DNA of 64,000 nucleotides from Gracilibacillus caseinilyticus (GCF_022919115.1 NZ_CP095072.1:2418001-2482000), one strand, 5' to 3'; positions 8,923-17,995 are shown, numbered from the stretch's first letter. Program-made: numbers and translations. The notes: generated by a model not told the origin, from the sequence alone.

Positions 8923-9807
8923 ATGGCTACAATAAACAAGCGTTACACACTAACACAGTCACAGAAGATGATGGTATTTATTTTGTCGATGTCGTTGTAT
9001 GGTTTGTCGAACATGATTACAGAATTGGTGCCTAGTGCAAAGCTTGGCCCGATTGAATTTTCCATTGAGTATTTCGCTTTTATCCCATTAACATTATGTA
9101 TTCTGTTTCATCCGCTCTATGCTGCAATTGGAGCATCACTTGGTGAAATAATTTTCGGTGAATTGATGCTCGGTCAATTCGGTGGTTTTGGTGAATTAGA
9201 GAAATTTATCGCTTTTTCTTTAGCGATGTATGTGGCAGGTACATTTGTCCGTGATCCAAAAAACCTTAAGCAGGTTGGAACGGCGGCAATCCTCGGGGTA
9301 ATCATTCATCAGGCGATCAGCTGTACAGTAGATATTATGAAGGTCTGGGTCGGAGTGGAAGAATTAGAAGCCGTTCCAGGACTTGCGGAAAGTGTTGTCG
9401 TCATTGAAGGGATTTCTTTCTTTAATGATGTGTTATTCTCAGGGATTTTGTTCGCCCTATTACCAACTTTATATTTAGTTCGACGTTTATACGGGAAAAT
9501 CGAACCGTTATTAGGAATGAAACCACGAGATCGTCATGATCGTTACCCATTAAAAGAAGTAATGGGACCACGAATTGTCGCAACTGGAATTATTTTAGCG
9601 TGTGCTGCTTTCCTTTTTGAATACTTATCGGAAGTAGGTTTCAATGTCGAATGGGAAGCAGATTTTCTGGAAATATACGGTGATGGCTTCATTTGGGTAA
9701 GTCTGGGTGCTGCTCTCCTTGTTGCAGTCATCACGATTAGCGTCATGCTAGCGAAAAAGTCTAAATCAAAAGTATCTGATCAACAGGAGGAAAAGATTCC
9801 GTCATGA
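8923..9807 (+). CDS. ECF-type transporter membrane (S-component-like) protein
   Basis: 294 residues from ATG 8923, which follows a perfect AAAGGAGG. There are about seven to eight hydrophobic segments: five or six in the first 200 residues and two in the last 80. Position and overlap (ATGA) with a fused EcfA ATPase gene and then an EcfT gene identify it as the substrate-specific component of an energy-coupling-factor importer. It is clearly longer than the usual 180-200-residue S components, and I recognise no vitamin-specific signature (not obviously ThiT, RibU, BioY, YkoE or CbiM). No riboswitch is seen upstream. Substrate unknown; the RpiR regulator and downstream PHP enzyme suggest something other than a vitamin. 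Confidence 0.7.
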   Translation: MATINKRYTLTQSQKMMVFILSMSLYGLSNMITELVPSAKLGPIEFSIEYFAFIPLTLCILFHPLYAAIGASLGEIIFGELMLGQFGGFGELEKFIAFSLAMYVAGTFVRDPKNLKQVGTAAILGVIIHQAISCTVDIMKVWVGVEELEAVPGLAESVVVIEGISFFNDVLFSGILFALLPTLYLVRRLYGKIEPLLGMKPRDRHDRYPLKEVMGPRIVATGIILACAAFLFEYLSEVGFNVEWEADFLEIYGDGFIWVSLGAALLVAVITISVMLAKKSKSKVSDQQEEKIPS

Positions 9808-11501
9808 CACATCAAATAAAAATAAAGGATGTTACGTTTCAATATCCGGGTGCAGACGAGCCGGTATTACATAACGTAAATCTGACAATAGAAAAAGGGG
9901 ATTTTGTTGCGGTTTTAGGTGGCAATGGCAGTGGAAAATCGACCATGTGTAAATTGTTAAATGGTTTGATTCCGCATTATTATGTCGGTGATTTTTCCGG
10001 CGAGGTGCTAGTGAAAGGATTAAAAACGACAGATTATAAAGTCGCTGAACTTTCCCATCATGTCGGCTATGTCTATCAGGATTTTGAAAATCAGATTGTC
10101 AGTCCACGAGTGTTGGAGGATGCTTGCTTTGCTCCTCTGCACTATGGACTTGCTGATTATCGTGAGCGGGCTTTACATGCTCTCGAGATTGTAGGGTTAG
10201 CTGATTTGCAAGATTCATTTATCTGGCAGCTCAGTGGCGGTCAAAAGCACTTGCTCGCCTTAGCTAGTATCTTATCATTAAATCCGGATATCATCATCAT
10301 CGATGAGCCGGTAGCACAGCTGGATCCCCGTCATGCAAAAGACATTTATGATATTTTGGCAGAACTGAATGAGGTTCATGGCAAGACAATTATCGTGATT
10401 GAGCATCATACCGAATTTGTCGCGTCCTATGCAAAAAAAGTAGTGCTTCTAGAGAAAGGGACGGTCCATTTTGACTTACCGGTGGAGGAAGCTCTGAATC
10501 AGGTGGATACGTTACTGAAGCATCAAATCTATCCGCCACAAGTAACACAAGCAGCAAGGCAGACAGGCATGAAAGACAACTTACCGGTTACGTTAGAGCA
10601 ATGTGACAGCTGCTTCACTGGACAAGAACGTGCAATCGAATCGGTACCAGCTGATATACCACGGCAAAAACCGATTGTGACGTATGATCACGTGTCTTTT
10701 GCCTATAAGACCATCACACGGGAAAAAAGACAAGTGCTCCACGATATTAATTGTATGATTCATGAAGGTGATTATATCGCATTAGTCGGTAACAATGGTG
10801 CAGGGAAATCATCATTAATGCGCTTGATGACCGGTCTTGTCAAGCCAGCTGACGGTCAAGTCATGATTGGTGGTGAAAATACGAGATCATTGCCGCCAGA
10901 ATTTTTGGCTGAGAAGATCACTTATATTCATCAGAATCCTGAGCAAATGTTTATTGATGATTGTGTCGAAAAAGATGTGGCTTTCTATATGAAATCACGT
11001 AAAATCAAAGGCTATCAAGATTACGTGCAAGCACTGCTCGAGCAATTTGAATTGACAGAACTAAGAGAGCGGGACAGTCGTTTGTTAAGCGGTGGACAGC
11101 AACGTCGTGCATCACTAGCGATTGGTGTCGGCATGCATCCGGAGATCATGCTGCTGGATGAACCAACTGCTAATCTTGATATCGCTACGAGAAAGCATAT
11201 TACCAGATTGCTAGATGAATTAAAATCCCAGTTGAAGGCTGTTGTTATCGCAACACACGATATGCAATTAGCTTGTGAGTTTGCTAATCGAATCATTGTC
11301 ATGCACAACGGCAGGATTATCCATGATGGTGACCGGGCGTCTGTATTTGAAAATTTTCGATTATTAGAAAAAGCAGGTCTTGAAGCACCACAAATTTTTT
11401 CGTTATCTCAACAGCTTGGTTGGCAACAGCCAGCCTATACCGTAGAGGAATTTGTCAATCGCTATCAGAGAGAGGAAGTTAGCAATGGAATATACGCGTA
11501 A
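9804..11501 (+). CDS. ECF/ABC transporter ATP-binding protein with two fused ATPase domains
   Basis: 565 residues with two complete ABC domains. Domain 1 (about 5-240): Walker A GGNGSGKST, signature LSGGQKHLLALA, Walker B IIIIDEPVAQLD, switch His in VIEHH. Domain 2 (about 290-525): Walker A GNNGAGKSS, signature LSGGQQRRASLA, Walker B MLLDEPTANLD, and ATHD. This is the fused EcfA1-EcfA2 layout also seen in YkoD-type ATPases. It overlaps the S-like gene by ATGA and extends 17 bp into the T-component gene, so the three are translated together. It powers import by the membrane components. Confidence 0.92.
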   Translation: MTHQIKIKDVTFQYPGADEPVLHNVNLTIEKGDFVAVLGGNGSGKSTMCKLLNGLIPHYYVGDFSGEVLVKGLKTTDYKVAELSHHVGYVYQDFENQIVSPRVLEDACFAPLHYGLADYRERALHALEIVGLADLQDSFIWQLSGGQKHLLALASILSLNPDIIIIDEPVAQLDPRHAKDIYDILAELNEVHGKTIIVIEHHTEFVASYAKKVVLLEKGTVHFDLPVEEALNQVDTLLKHQIYPPQVTQAARQTGMKDNLPVTLEQCDSCFTGQERAIESVPADIPRQKPIVTYDHVSFAYKTITREKRQVLHDINCMIHEGDYIALVGNNGAGKSSLMRLMTGLVKPADGQVMIGGENTRSLPPEFLAEKITYIHQNPEQMFIDDCVEKDVAFYMKSRKIKGYQDYVQALLEQFELTELRERDSRLLSGGQQRRASLAIGVGMHPEIMLLDEPTANLDIATRKHITRLLDELKSQLKAVVIATHDMQLACEFANRIIVMHNGRIIHDGDRASVFENFRLLEKAGLEAPQIFSLSQQLGWQQPAYTVEEFVNRYQREEVSNGIYA

Positions 11502-12294
11502 ATTTGCTGATAAATTATCGGTTGAACAAATGAAAATAGAATTATTAAACACAGCCTATGGCAATGACCATACCTTCTTGGCAAAATTAGATCCAAGAAC
11601 ATTGTTTATCTGGTATTTGTTCTTTGGTATTGTGCCTTGGTTTCTCCATGATGTAAAAGTTCTGATCGGTATGTGTGCATTTATGATCATTACCACTTAT
11701 ATGGCGAAAATCAGTCCGCTGATCATTTTTATTTTGTGCTTAGGTTTATTGGGCCAGGGTGGTTATCTTTTAATTGTTTCCTTCTTTTTTGGCGGGGATT
11801 TATCAACAATCCTGCCATTGTTAGTGCTGACACTAAAGTTATCCACGATTTCTTTAGCAAGCATTACTGTTTTTTGTTCGATGAATCCAGATAAATTAAG
11901 TGATGGTTTGTTGAAAATTAAAGTGCCTGGTCAGGTATCATTCAGTATCGCTTACGGATACCGGATGCTGCCTACATTACTTGAGGAATATCACCACGTT
12001 TTTCAATCGTTTCGCCTACGTGGGAAAGCTCCGAAAAAACGAGGTTTCTTATATATTAAATCGATCACCTATTTTGTCAAAATCGCGATGTTCTCCTTTT
12101 ACCCGCTGTTATTATCAACTGCTAAACGGGCAAGAACAACGGTGGAAGCATTAGAAACAAAAGGCAGCATGTATGGCTTTAATCACCCGGAAGTTCGCAA
12201 ATTGAAGCTAGCTGCACTGAAAATGAAACGAAATGATTATTTCTTTTTAATCGGATCGAGTGTGTATGTTTTCGCATTATTTATTTTACTATAG
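11485..12294 (+). CDS. ECF transporter transmembrane (T) component, EcfT/CbiQ family
   Basis: 269 residues from ATG 11485 (AGAGGAAG upstream, inside the ATPase gene). It has a cluster of four to five hydrophobic segments followed by a cytoplasmic part with the EcfT signature: YRMLPTLLEEYHHVFQSFRLR and the second Ala-Arg motif AKRARTTVEALETKG. These helices couple the ATPases to the S component. Third gene of the S-A-T operon, in the same order as ykoEDC. Confidence 0.88.
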   Translation: MEYTRKFADKLSVEQMKIELLNTAYGNDHTFLAKLDPRTLFIWYLFFGIVPWFLHDVKVLIGMCAFMIITTYMAKISPLIIFILCLGLLGQGGYLLIVSFFFGGDLSTILPLLVLTLKLSTISLASITVFCSMNPDKLSDGLLKIKVPGQVSFSIAYGYRMLPTLLEEYHHVFQSFRLRGKAPKKRGFLYIKSITYFVKIAMFSFYPLLLSTAKRARTTVEALETKGSMYGFNHPEVRKLKLAALKMKRNDYFFLIGSSVYVFALFILL

Positions 12295-12308
12295 GAAGGT
12301 GTTTACAG

Positions 12309-13085
12309 ATGATTATCGATTTTCATAGTCATGTCAAAATTTCAAAAAAATCAACATTTATGCCAGATTATTTTCGCGAAATGATGGCAGAAGCAAAACA
12401 AAACGGCTTAACGGCATTGGCCTTAACGGAACATTTTAACACAAGCCGTTTCATGGATATTTATCACTTTTTGGATGCCAATTACACGTATGTGAATGGT
12501 TATTATGAGGTGGATGGTTTAAAACTGTTTCCAGGAGTCGAGGTGGATGTCTGTGAAACAGGGCATATTTTACTGATAGGTTCTCGGGCAAATGTTATAG
12601 CGGTTCGTGAGCAATTAACAGGCAATTTGACGAAGGAGCAATTCATCGCTTTTGATCAATTGATGGATCTCGCTGATCAGTATGATTTATTGAAAATCGG
12701 CGGACATCCTTATCGTGACAGCACGCCACTTGCCCGTAATGTGTCACGCTCCCAGTTACAACGATTGGATGCGCTCGATCTAAACGGGAAGGATTTGTAT
12801 GCAAAAGGAGTTGACGCATGCAAAGAGGAATTGCAGCAATTAGCTGATGAAATTTTGCTTCCAATTGTCGGTGGAAGTGATACCCACCAGTTCTTGCAAT
12901 ATGGCAGTATCCTCAATCATTTTTCTGTCGATTGTGAAACGAGCGAACAGCTCAAACATGCGATTCAAAAAGGACAATACCAGGTCCAGATTTCGGAGCA
13001 ATTGCCTTTGAAAGTGAAATCAGCAACATTAGTAAAAAAATATATGAAGAAATATTTGAAGGAAACGGAAATAGTATCTATGTAA
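12309..13085 (+). CDS. PHP-domain metal-dependent phosphoesterase
   Basis: 258 residues with the full set of PHP motifs: DFHSHVKIS at the N-terminus, LTEHFNTSRF, GVEVDV, GGHPYRDS and GGSDTHQ, which together supply the metal-binding His/Asp/Glu residues of histidinol-phosphatase-like hydrolases. It follows the EcfT gene by 14 bp with AGGAAGGTG upstream and ends at a terminator, so it is the last gene of the transporter operon. By family it should remove a phosphate from a small molecule or act on a phosphodiester. Coupling to the ECF-type importer suggests it acts on the imported compound; the substrate cannot be named. No other histidine-biosynthesis gene is near, so a HisK role is unlikely. 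Confidence 0.85.
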   Translation: MIIDFHSHVKISKKSTFMPDYFREMMAEAKQNGLTALALTEHFNTSRFMDIYHFLDANYTYVNGYYEVDGLKLFPGVEVDVCETGHILLIGSRANVIAVREQLTGNLTKEQFIAFDQLMDLADQYDLLKIGGHPYRDSTPLARNVSRSQLQRLDALDLNGKDLYAKGVDACKEELQQLADEILLPIVGGSDTHQFLQYGSILNHFSVDCETSEQLKHAIQKGQYQVQISEQLPLKVKSATLVKKYMKKYLKETEIVSM

Positions 13086-13200
13086 CAAAAAGCTGTACCT
13101 TAATAGTAACGGGTTCAGTTTCTGGAGAGAAAAATGCTAATAACAATTGAAATGACATAATAATTAGCATAGGTTTTAACTGTGTATATGGCAAACAAAA

Positions 13201-13227
13201 ACGCTCAGATTGTTCTGAGTGTTTTTT
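13201..13227 (+). terminator. Rho-independent terminator after the PHP gene
   Basis: The stem ACGCTCAGA / TCTGAGTGT has a 4-nt loop and a tail of T residues. Confidence 0.8.
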
Positions 13228-13272
13228 ATCGTACTATTTTATTTTTATCTTTAACTAAAGCCACCCGTTACT

Positions 13273-13530
13273 TTAAGTGTAATAGTTCACATAACCTAAA
13301 TTTTCTTTTGCTACCCTTATGTTATGTTTAATAATGGCTAAAATAAAAATGTCCCCTTTAACAGAGGCTATTTCATCGTTAATAGAAATTTCATCTATGT
13401 TTTTAGTATAAACAAACTCAAGTCCACCGACTTCTTGAATCGTTTGAGTTACATCATTTGCTTCTGGTTTTACCCCTATTTCTTCAAGTTTATCCACAGA
13501 CAGCACAATCCTAATATTGATTCTTGGCAT
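13273..13530 (-). CDS. Hypothetical protein, doubtful start
   Basis: An 85-residue open frame beginning MPRINIRIV and ending GYVNYYT. It has no recognised domain, no signal peptide and no membrane segment. No ribosome binding site precedes the ATG, and the first bases overlap, in another frame, the 3' end of a GNAT remnant. It may be a truncated gene whose original 5' end was lost in the rearrangement described at 13511-13753. Kept because its codon use looks normal. Confidence 0.35.
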   Translation of the reverse strand: MPRINIRIVLSVDKLEEIGVKPEANDVTQTIQEVGGLEFVYTKNIDEISINDEIASVKGDIFILAIIKHNIRVAKENLGYVNYYT

Positions 13531-13753
13531 TTCGAATCATATGCTTAATGGTTCCTTCTTGTTCTATTCCTACTTTACGCATAATCTTTCCAGAGGCTAT
13601 AAATAGTGGAACAAAGGGGATGGAACGGAGGCATTAAGTGCTGTCATTGAATTTGGTTTTAGACATATGAACATTCACAAAATTTCAGCAGCACATAATT
13701 TAGACATCCAGCCTCATGAATTTCACTCTTGCTTAAATGATCACTTTAATTAA
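13511..13753. pseudogene. Broken GNAT acetyltransferase gene, two parts on opposite strands
   Basis: On the plus strand, 13607-13753 encodes a fragment with the acetyl-CoA-binding region of a RimJ/YoaA-like GNAT (NKGDGTEALSAVIEFGF, then MNIHKISAAHN) and runs to a stop; a stop codon lies directly before it. On the minus strand, about 13616-13511 encodes what looks like the matching C-terminal piece (ASGKIMRKVGIEQEGTIKH) ending in TAG. In intact relatives the second motif follows directly after the first on the same strand. The simplest reading is one gene broken by inversion of its 3' end. No start codon or ribosome binding site remains for either part. Confidence 0.6.
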
Positions 13754-13848
13754 TTAGTGATGACGCTCTAAAAACGCCAATAAAATCTTTGAGCTAACAG
13801 AAGAGATTAGAAGTTATTGATTTAAGTCAATGAAGTCCCTTATTTCTT

Positions 13849-13864
13849 GTATTACAATACAATA
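13849..13864. promoter_or_regulatory. Perfect inverted repeat upstream of the DUF4386 gene
   Basis: TTGTATT-AC-AATACAA is a 7-bp perfect palindrome with a 2-bp spacer, 24 bp before the start codon. It is a candidate operator for an unidentified regulator. Confidence 0.4.
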
Positions 13865-13887
13865 AAACCGTAAAGAGGAGTGTTTAT

Positions 13888-14586
13888 ATGACAAACCAAA
13901 GTAATTCGTTCAATAGTCAACACATTCCCGCCGTTATTGCTGGAATATCTTTAATTATTATGGGCATCGCTGCCGCTTTTTCGTATGGGTATGTCCACAA
14001 TTCATTAGTTGTAAGCCGAGATTCTGTCACCACCTTACAAAACATCGAAGCATCGTTATCACTATTCCAATGCGGAATCCTTGGATGGGTTGTAATTGTT
14101 CTATCGGATATACTTGTTTCATGGGCTTTTTATGTATACTTGAAATCAATTCATCGTGACTTATCGCTTTTGGCTGGATGGCTTCGTCTTGTCTACACCT
14201 TCATTCTAGCCATAGCAGTTTCCCATCTAGTGATTGCTAGCAATCTAGTTCGCCAACATACGTCTGGTGAATTCATTGAATTTACTCCCTCGGATTTTAT
14301 GACATCCATTTTGGCTTTCGAATCTATATGGTCACTAGGATTAATCATATTTGGCGCACATCTAATCTTGGTCGGAAGTATTGCCTTAAAGTCGAAACAC
14401 ATCCCAAAAGTCATCAGTGTCCTGTTAGTTATAGCAGGTGCAAGCTACACGCTGATTCATCTACTACATGGCTTCTTTCCACAATTAGACAAAGTGACTT
14501 CCTCCATCGAAATGGTTTTAACCATTCCAATGACAATTGGGGAACTTGCATTTGGGATTTGGCTCTTGTTGAAAGGAAAAAAATAG
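13888..14586 (+). CDS. DUF4386 domain-containing membrane protein
   Basis: 232 residues with about six hydrophobic segments spread over the whole length. The pattern fits the DUF4386 family, small polytopic membrane proteins of unknown function common in Bacilli. AAAGAGGAG lies just before the ATG. It converges with a Crp/Fnr-family gene 26 bp away. A perfect palindrome sits just upstream and may control it. No function can be assigned. Confidence 0.75.
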   Translation: MTNQSNSFNSQHIPAVIAGISLIIMGIAAAFSYGYVHNSLVVSRDSVTTLQNIEASLSLFQCGILGWVVIVLSDILVSWAFYVYLKSIHRDLSLLAGWLRLVYTFILAIAVSHLVIASNLVRQHTSGEFIEFTPSDFMTSILAFESIWSLGLIIFGAHLILVGSIALKSKHIPKVISVLLVIAGASYTLIHLLHGFFPQLDKVTSSIEMVLTIPMTIGELAFGIWLLLKGKK

Positions 14587-14612
14587 GACCATAGATAAAT
14601 TCACAGGTAACC

Positions 14613-15185
14613 TTATTCAAGGCGCTTTTTAATCCGACTTAATGACTCAGGGGTAATCCCAAGATAGCTTGCTAGTTGGTGCTGTGCCACCCTGTGAACC
14701 AGTCCGGGTCTCTTCTTCAATAGTGCCTCGTATCGCTCTTGAGGTGTCGAGACCATAAACGCAGCAAAATCATAGTGCATTTCACTGATATTTTCTACTA
14801 TGATTTTGCGCGTCATCTTTTCTAGACCTGGATACAATTCGTACATATCCTGTTCGATAGATAAGTCCCCTTCCACCAATACACAGTCTTCAATACAGCA
14901 GATTGAGTAATTGGATGCTTTATCATTACTATTCTTGTTAAATATCGTGACACTTTGCTGTTCAGTAAAAAAATTATAGGTGATCTCTTTCCCGTTCTCA
15001 TCTACTGCGTATTGTCGTACGCACCCTTTTAAGATGAAATAACATTTGTCAGGAACCTCACCTTGATGTAATAAAATTCTTCCCTTTTCAAAGGTGGTTA
15101 TAGGTAGAGATCCAGCAATTTTTTCAAGTTCAGCATCACTTAGATCTGTAAACTTTTTCATATACTGAATGATGATATCTTTCAT
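14613..15185 (-). CDS. Crp/Fnr-family transcriptional regulator
   Basis: 190 residues: an N-terminal cyclic-nucleotide-binding-type beta-roll (LLHQGEVPDKCYFILKG, residues about 35-55) and a C-terminal HTH (QHQLASYLGITPESLSRIKK). This compact form, with the HTH at the very C-terminus, is typical of Crp/Fnr-type regulators next to DUF4386 or small-molecule genes in Bacilli and Bacteroidetes. No Cys cluster typical of an FNR iron-sulfur centre is visible. ATG 15185 is preferred because AGAGG precedes it; a GTG at 15194 is also in frame. The gene converges on the DUF4386 gene. Between 15186 and 15518 there is only AT-rich promoter DNA for the two outward-facing genes. Confidence 0.85.
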   Translation of the reverse strand: MKDIIIQYMKKFTDLSDAELEKIAGSLPITTFEKGRILLHQGEVPDKCYFILKGCVRQYAVDENGKEITYNFFTEQQSVTIFNKNSNDKASNYSICCIEDCVLVEGDLSIEQDMYELYPGLEKMTRKIIVENISEMHYDFAAFMVSTPQERYEALLKKRPGLVHRVAQHQLASYLGITPESLSRIKKRLE

Positions 15186-15518
15186 CCTATTCACCTCTTA
15201 ATGATTATTTGTAACCCTTTCTTCAACTAAGTTACCCGTTAATTGAATAAGCTCATTCTCTTTTTCTAGCTATATTTTAACATAAAATCCCACAAAACCT
15301 TTTTAAATAACCAGAACAAATCATTTTTGGTATCACATATGATGATTGAAATAACATAGTATTTAACACTTGTTTTAGCACCTGAATTGCAAGCGGTACA
15401 TAGATCTGTGTACCGTTGTTAAAAAGATTAATGTGAAAAACTCGAAGAAGAACTAAAATAATTCGTTATTGGAATCAAACTCTGCTATCATATGGTTAAA
15501 AAAAGGAGCCAAATACAG

Positions 15519-16331
15519 ATGTCTCATTTTCCAAAAGTCGTCGCATATTATTATAAACGCTGGCATGAATTTGAGATGGCTTTGCATCAGCATCAGGCGA
15601 TGGAAATTATGTATGTGATCGATGGAAAGTGTCAGGTGGAGGTCGATCAGCGAACGGTGCAAATCCGTAAGGGTCAGTATATTTTTATTCAGAGCCAAGT
15701 GAATCATCGACTGATCATCGATAAGGCACACCCATGCAGGATGTTAAACTTAGAATTCATTATGGACGACAAAGACGACAGCTATATATCCTTTGATAAA
15801 ATAGGTGCCCAGCTAAAAGACTTATGGGACTCAAACAGTAGGTATTTACTGTTAAAGGATGAGGAGTCAGTATTTTTCACTTTACGTCAATTAGTTCTTG
15901 AACTAGATCATCAATCTTCGGACAATGAACTATTGATCGATAATTTGATGGTTCAGCTGTTAATGTGGATGGCTCGAAATCGACGCGAACTGGAAAGTGA
16001 TGCGGATAACCAATATATCAAAAAAGCGTTAACGTTTATCCATGAATCGTATGATACCGAAATAACCGTAACAGACATTGCGAACGTTACCCATCTGCAT
16101 CCTAATTATCTTCATCGGCTTTTTAAGCAATCACTTGGACATACGATTAATCAATATATCACCAAGGTCCGGATGGATAAAGCAAAAATGCTGCTCGTTA
16201 ATACTGAAATTCCAGTTACAGACATTGCCAACTATGTAGGGATGAATACCAGTCAGTATTTTAGTCGAACGTTTAAACGAAACACAGGTTTATCACCATC
16301 GGCATACCGTGAGCATTTTCGGGAGATTTAA
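15519..16331 (+). CDS. AraC-family transcriptional regulator
   Basis: 270 residues from ATG 15519, chosen because AAAGGAG lies at 15502-15508, after the earlier ATG 15492. An N-terminal cupin sensor domain (HEFEMALHQHQAMEIMYVIDG) is followed by a C-terminal double-HTH AraC domain (VTDIANVTHLHPNYLHRLFK and VTDIANYVGMNTSQYFSRTF). It lies 106 bp upstream of a GH4 glycosidase gene on the same strand. It should activate that gene in response to the sugar bound by the cupin domain. Confidence 0.9.
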   Translation: MSHFPKVVAYYYKRWHEFEMALHQHQAMEIMYVIDGKCQVEVDQRTVQIRKGQYIFIQSQVNHRLIIDKAHPCRMLNLEFIMDDKDDSYISFDKIGAQLKDLWDSNSRYLLLKDEESVFFTLRQLVLELDHQSSDNELLIDNLMVQLLMWMARNRRELESDADNQYIKKALTFIHESYDTEITVTDIANVTHLHPNYLHRLFKQSLGHTINQYITKVRMDKAKMLLVNTEIPVTDIANYVGMNTSQYFSRTFKRNTGLSPSAYREHFREI

Positions 16332-16374
16332 AAGTTAGAATTTTATACATATTTATTGTAATACATTTCAAAAG

Positions 16375-16388
16375 TTAAATCGCTTTCA
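16375..16388 (+). promoter_or_regulatory. Putative cre site (CcpA) upstream of the GH4 gene
   Basis: TTAAATCGCTTTCA matches the catabolite-responsive-element consensus TGWAANCGNTNWCA at 13 of 14 positions. It lies 50 bp before the GH4 start codon. Confidence 0.6.
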
Positions 16389-16437
16389 ATTTTTTCGTGC
16401 TAAGCTAGCCTTAATGATGAAAAAGGAGGAAGTCGTT

Positions 16438-17925
16438 ATGTCATTTAAAATTGCATTTATAGGAGCAGGGAGTATTGGTTTCACAAGAGGTTTATTGCGA
16501 GATGTATTGTCGGTGCCTGAATTTCAAGGAATCGATGTCGCATTTACTGATATTAACGAACAAAATTTGGATATGGTAACGCAGCTGTGCCAACGAGATA
16601 TAGGTGAAAATGGCTTAGCCATCTCGATTGAGTCGACCACCGATCGAAAAGCAGCACTGCAGGATGCCAAGTATATTTTTAATGTGGTCCGCATTGGTGG
16701 TTTAGAGGCTTTTAAGCATGATGTCGAAATTCCGTTGCAGTACGGCATTGATCAATGTGTGGGAGATACATTAAGTGCCGGAGGGATTATGTACGGGCAA
16801 CGAGGTATTGCTGAAATGTTAGAAATTTGCAAAGATATTCGCGAGGTGGCAGCGGACGATGTATTGCTGTTAAATTATGCGAATCCAATGGCGATGCTGA
16901 CGTGGGCTTGTAACAAATACGGTGGTGTTCGGACGATTGGTCTTTGTCATGGCGTGCAGAATGGCCATAAACAAATTGCGGAAGCATTAGGCAGGAAAAA
17001 AGAAGAAGTAGATATTATTTGCGCGGGTATTAATCATCAAACCTGGTATATCGATGTCAAGACAGATGGTGAGGATCGCACGGGTGAATTATTGGAAGCA
17101 TTCGAGCGTCATTCAGAATATAAGAATACGGAAAAAGTAAGAATCGATATGCTTAAGAGGTTTGGTTATTTCAGTACAGAATCCAATGGTCACTTGAGCG
17201 AATATCTGCCATGGTATCGGAAACGTCCGGAGGAAATCAACGAGTGGATTGATCTGAGCAGTTGGATCAATGGAGAGACTGGTGGCTATCTGCGTGTCTG
17301 TACAGAGGGCCGTCATTGGTTTGAAACAGATTTTCCGAACTGGTTACAAGAGCCAGTTTTTGCATACAAAGCCGAAAATCGTGGGGAAGAGCATGGTTCA
17401 TATATATTAGAAGGATTAGAAACCGGACGTGTCTATCGTGGTCACTTTAATGTGGTGAATAATGGCATCATTTCCAATTTACCAGATGATGCGATCATTG
17501 AAGCACCGGGATATGTAGACCGTAACGGGATCAACATGCCGGTAGTAGGTGATTTGCCGCTTGGTCCAGCAGCTGTATGCAATAATAGTATATCGGTACA
17601 ACGACTGGCTGTGGAAGCAGCAGTTCATGGTGATGATTATTTATTGCGGCAAGCGATGATGTTAGATCCATTAACAGGCGCGGTGTGTAATCCAAAAGAG
17701 ATTTGGCAGTTAGTTGATGATATGCTAATCGCTGAAAAGCAATGGTTACCGCAATACCAAGCAGCAATTCAAGCAGCAGAACAACGAAAGCAGTCTCAAG
17801 AGCGTCTACCAACAAAAGATTATCAAGGAGCGGCACGTCTAAAAGTTAAATCGGTAGAAGAAATGGCCCAAGATCGAGTAGCCGCCAATCAAAATGCAGG
17901 AGAAGCGGACAAAGGAAATTTTTGA
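16438..17925 (+). CDS. Glycoside hydrolase family 4 enzyme, alpha-glucosidase/galactosidase/galacturonidase group
   Basis: 495 residues from ATG 16438, behind AAAGGAGG; an ATG at 16414 overlaps no ribosome binding site. The N-terminal Rossmann motif FIGAGSIGFTRGL binds NAD. Metal-site residues are Cys170-His171 in GLCHGVQNG and His200 in GINHQTW. GH4 enzymes use NAD+ and a divalent metal in an oxidation-elimination mechanism. The CHGV form differs from the CN(I/V)P motif of 6-phospho-glucosidases and, as far as I recall, points to enzymes acting on non-phosphorylated alpha-linked glycosides. The C-terminus has an unusual Gln/Ala-rich tail of about 50 residues. Regulated by the upstream AraC protein and probably by CcpA. 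Confidence 0.85.
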   Translation: MSFKIAFIGAGSIGFTRGLLRDVLSVPEFQGIDVAFTDINEQNLDMVTQLCQRDIGENGLAISIESTTDRKAALQDAKYIFNVVRIGGLEAFKHDVEIPLQYGIDQCVGDTLSAGGIMYGQRGIAEMLEICKDIREVAADDVLLLNYANPMAMLTWACNKYGGVRTIGLCHGVQNGHKQIAEALGRKKEEVDIICAGINHQTWYIDVKTDGEDRTGELLEAFERHSEYKNTEKVRIDMLKRFGYFSTESNGHLSEYLPWYRKRPEEINEWIDLSSWINGETGGYLRVCTEGRHWFETDFPNWLQEPVFAYKAENRGEEHGSYILEGLETGRVYRGHFNVVNNGIISNLPDDAIIEAPGYVDRNGINMPVVGDLPLGPAAVCNNSISVQRLAVEAAVHGDDYLLRQAMMLDPLTGAVCNPKEIWQLVDDMLIAEKQWLPQYQAAIQAAEQRKQSQERLPTKDYQGAARLKVKSVEEMAQDRVAANQNAGEADKGNF

Positions 17926-17950
17926 TCAACACTTCAAAAAAAGGTATAGT

Positions 17951-17979
17951 AAAACCACCAGGAATGCCTGGTGGTTTTT
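17951..17979 (+). terminator. Rho-independent terminator after the GH4 gene
   Basis: The stem ACCACCAGG / CCTGGTGGT has the loop AATG, with A-rich 5' and T-rich 3' flanks. Confidence 0.9.
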
Positions 17980-17995
17980 CTTCAAGCTTAAAGCT

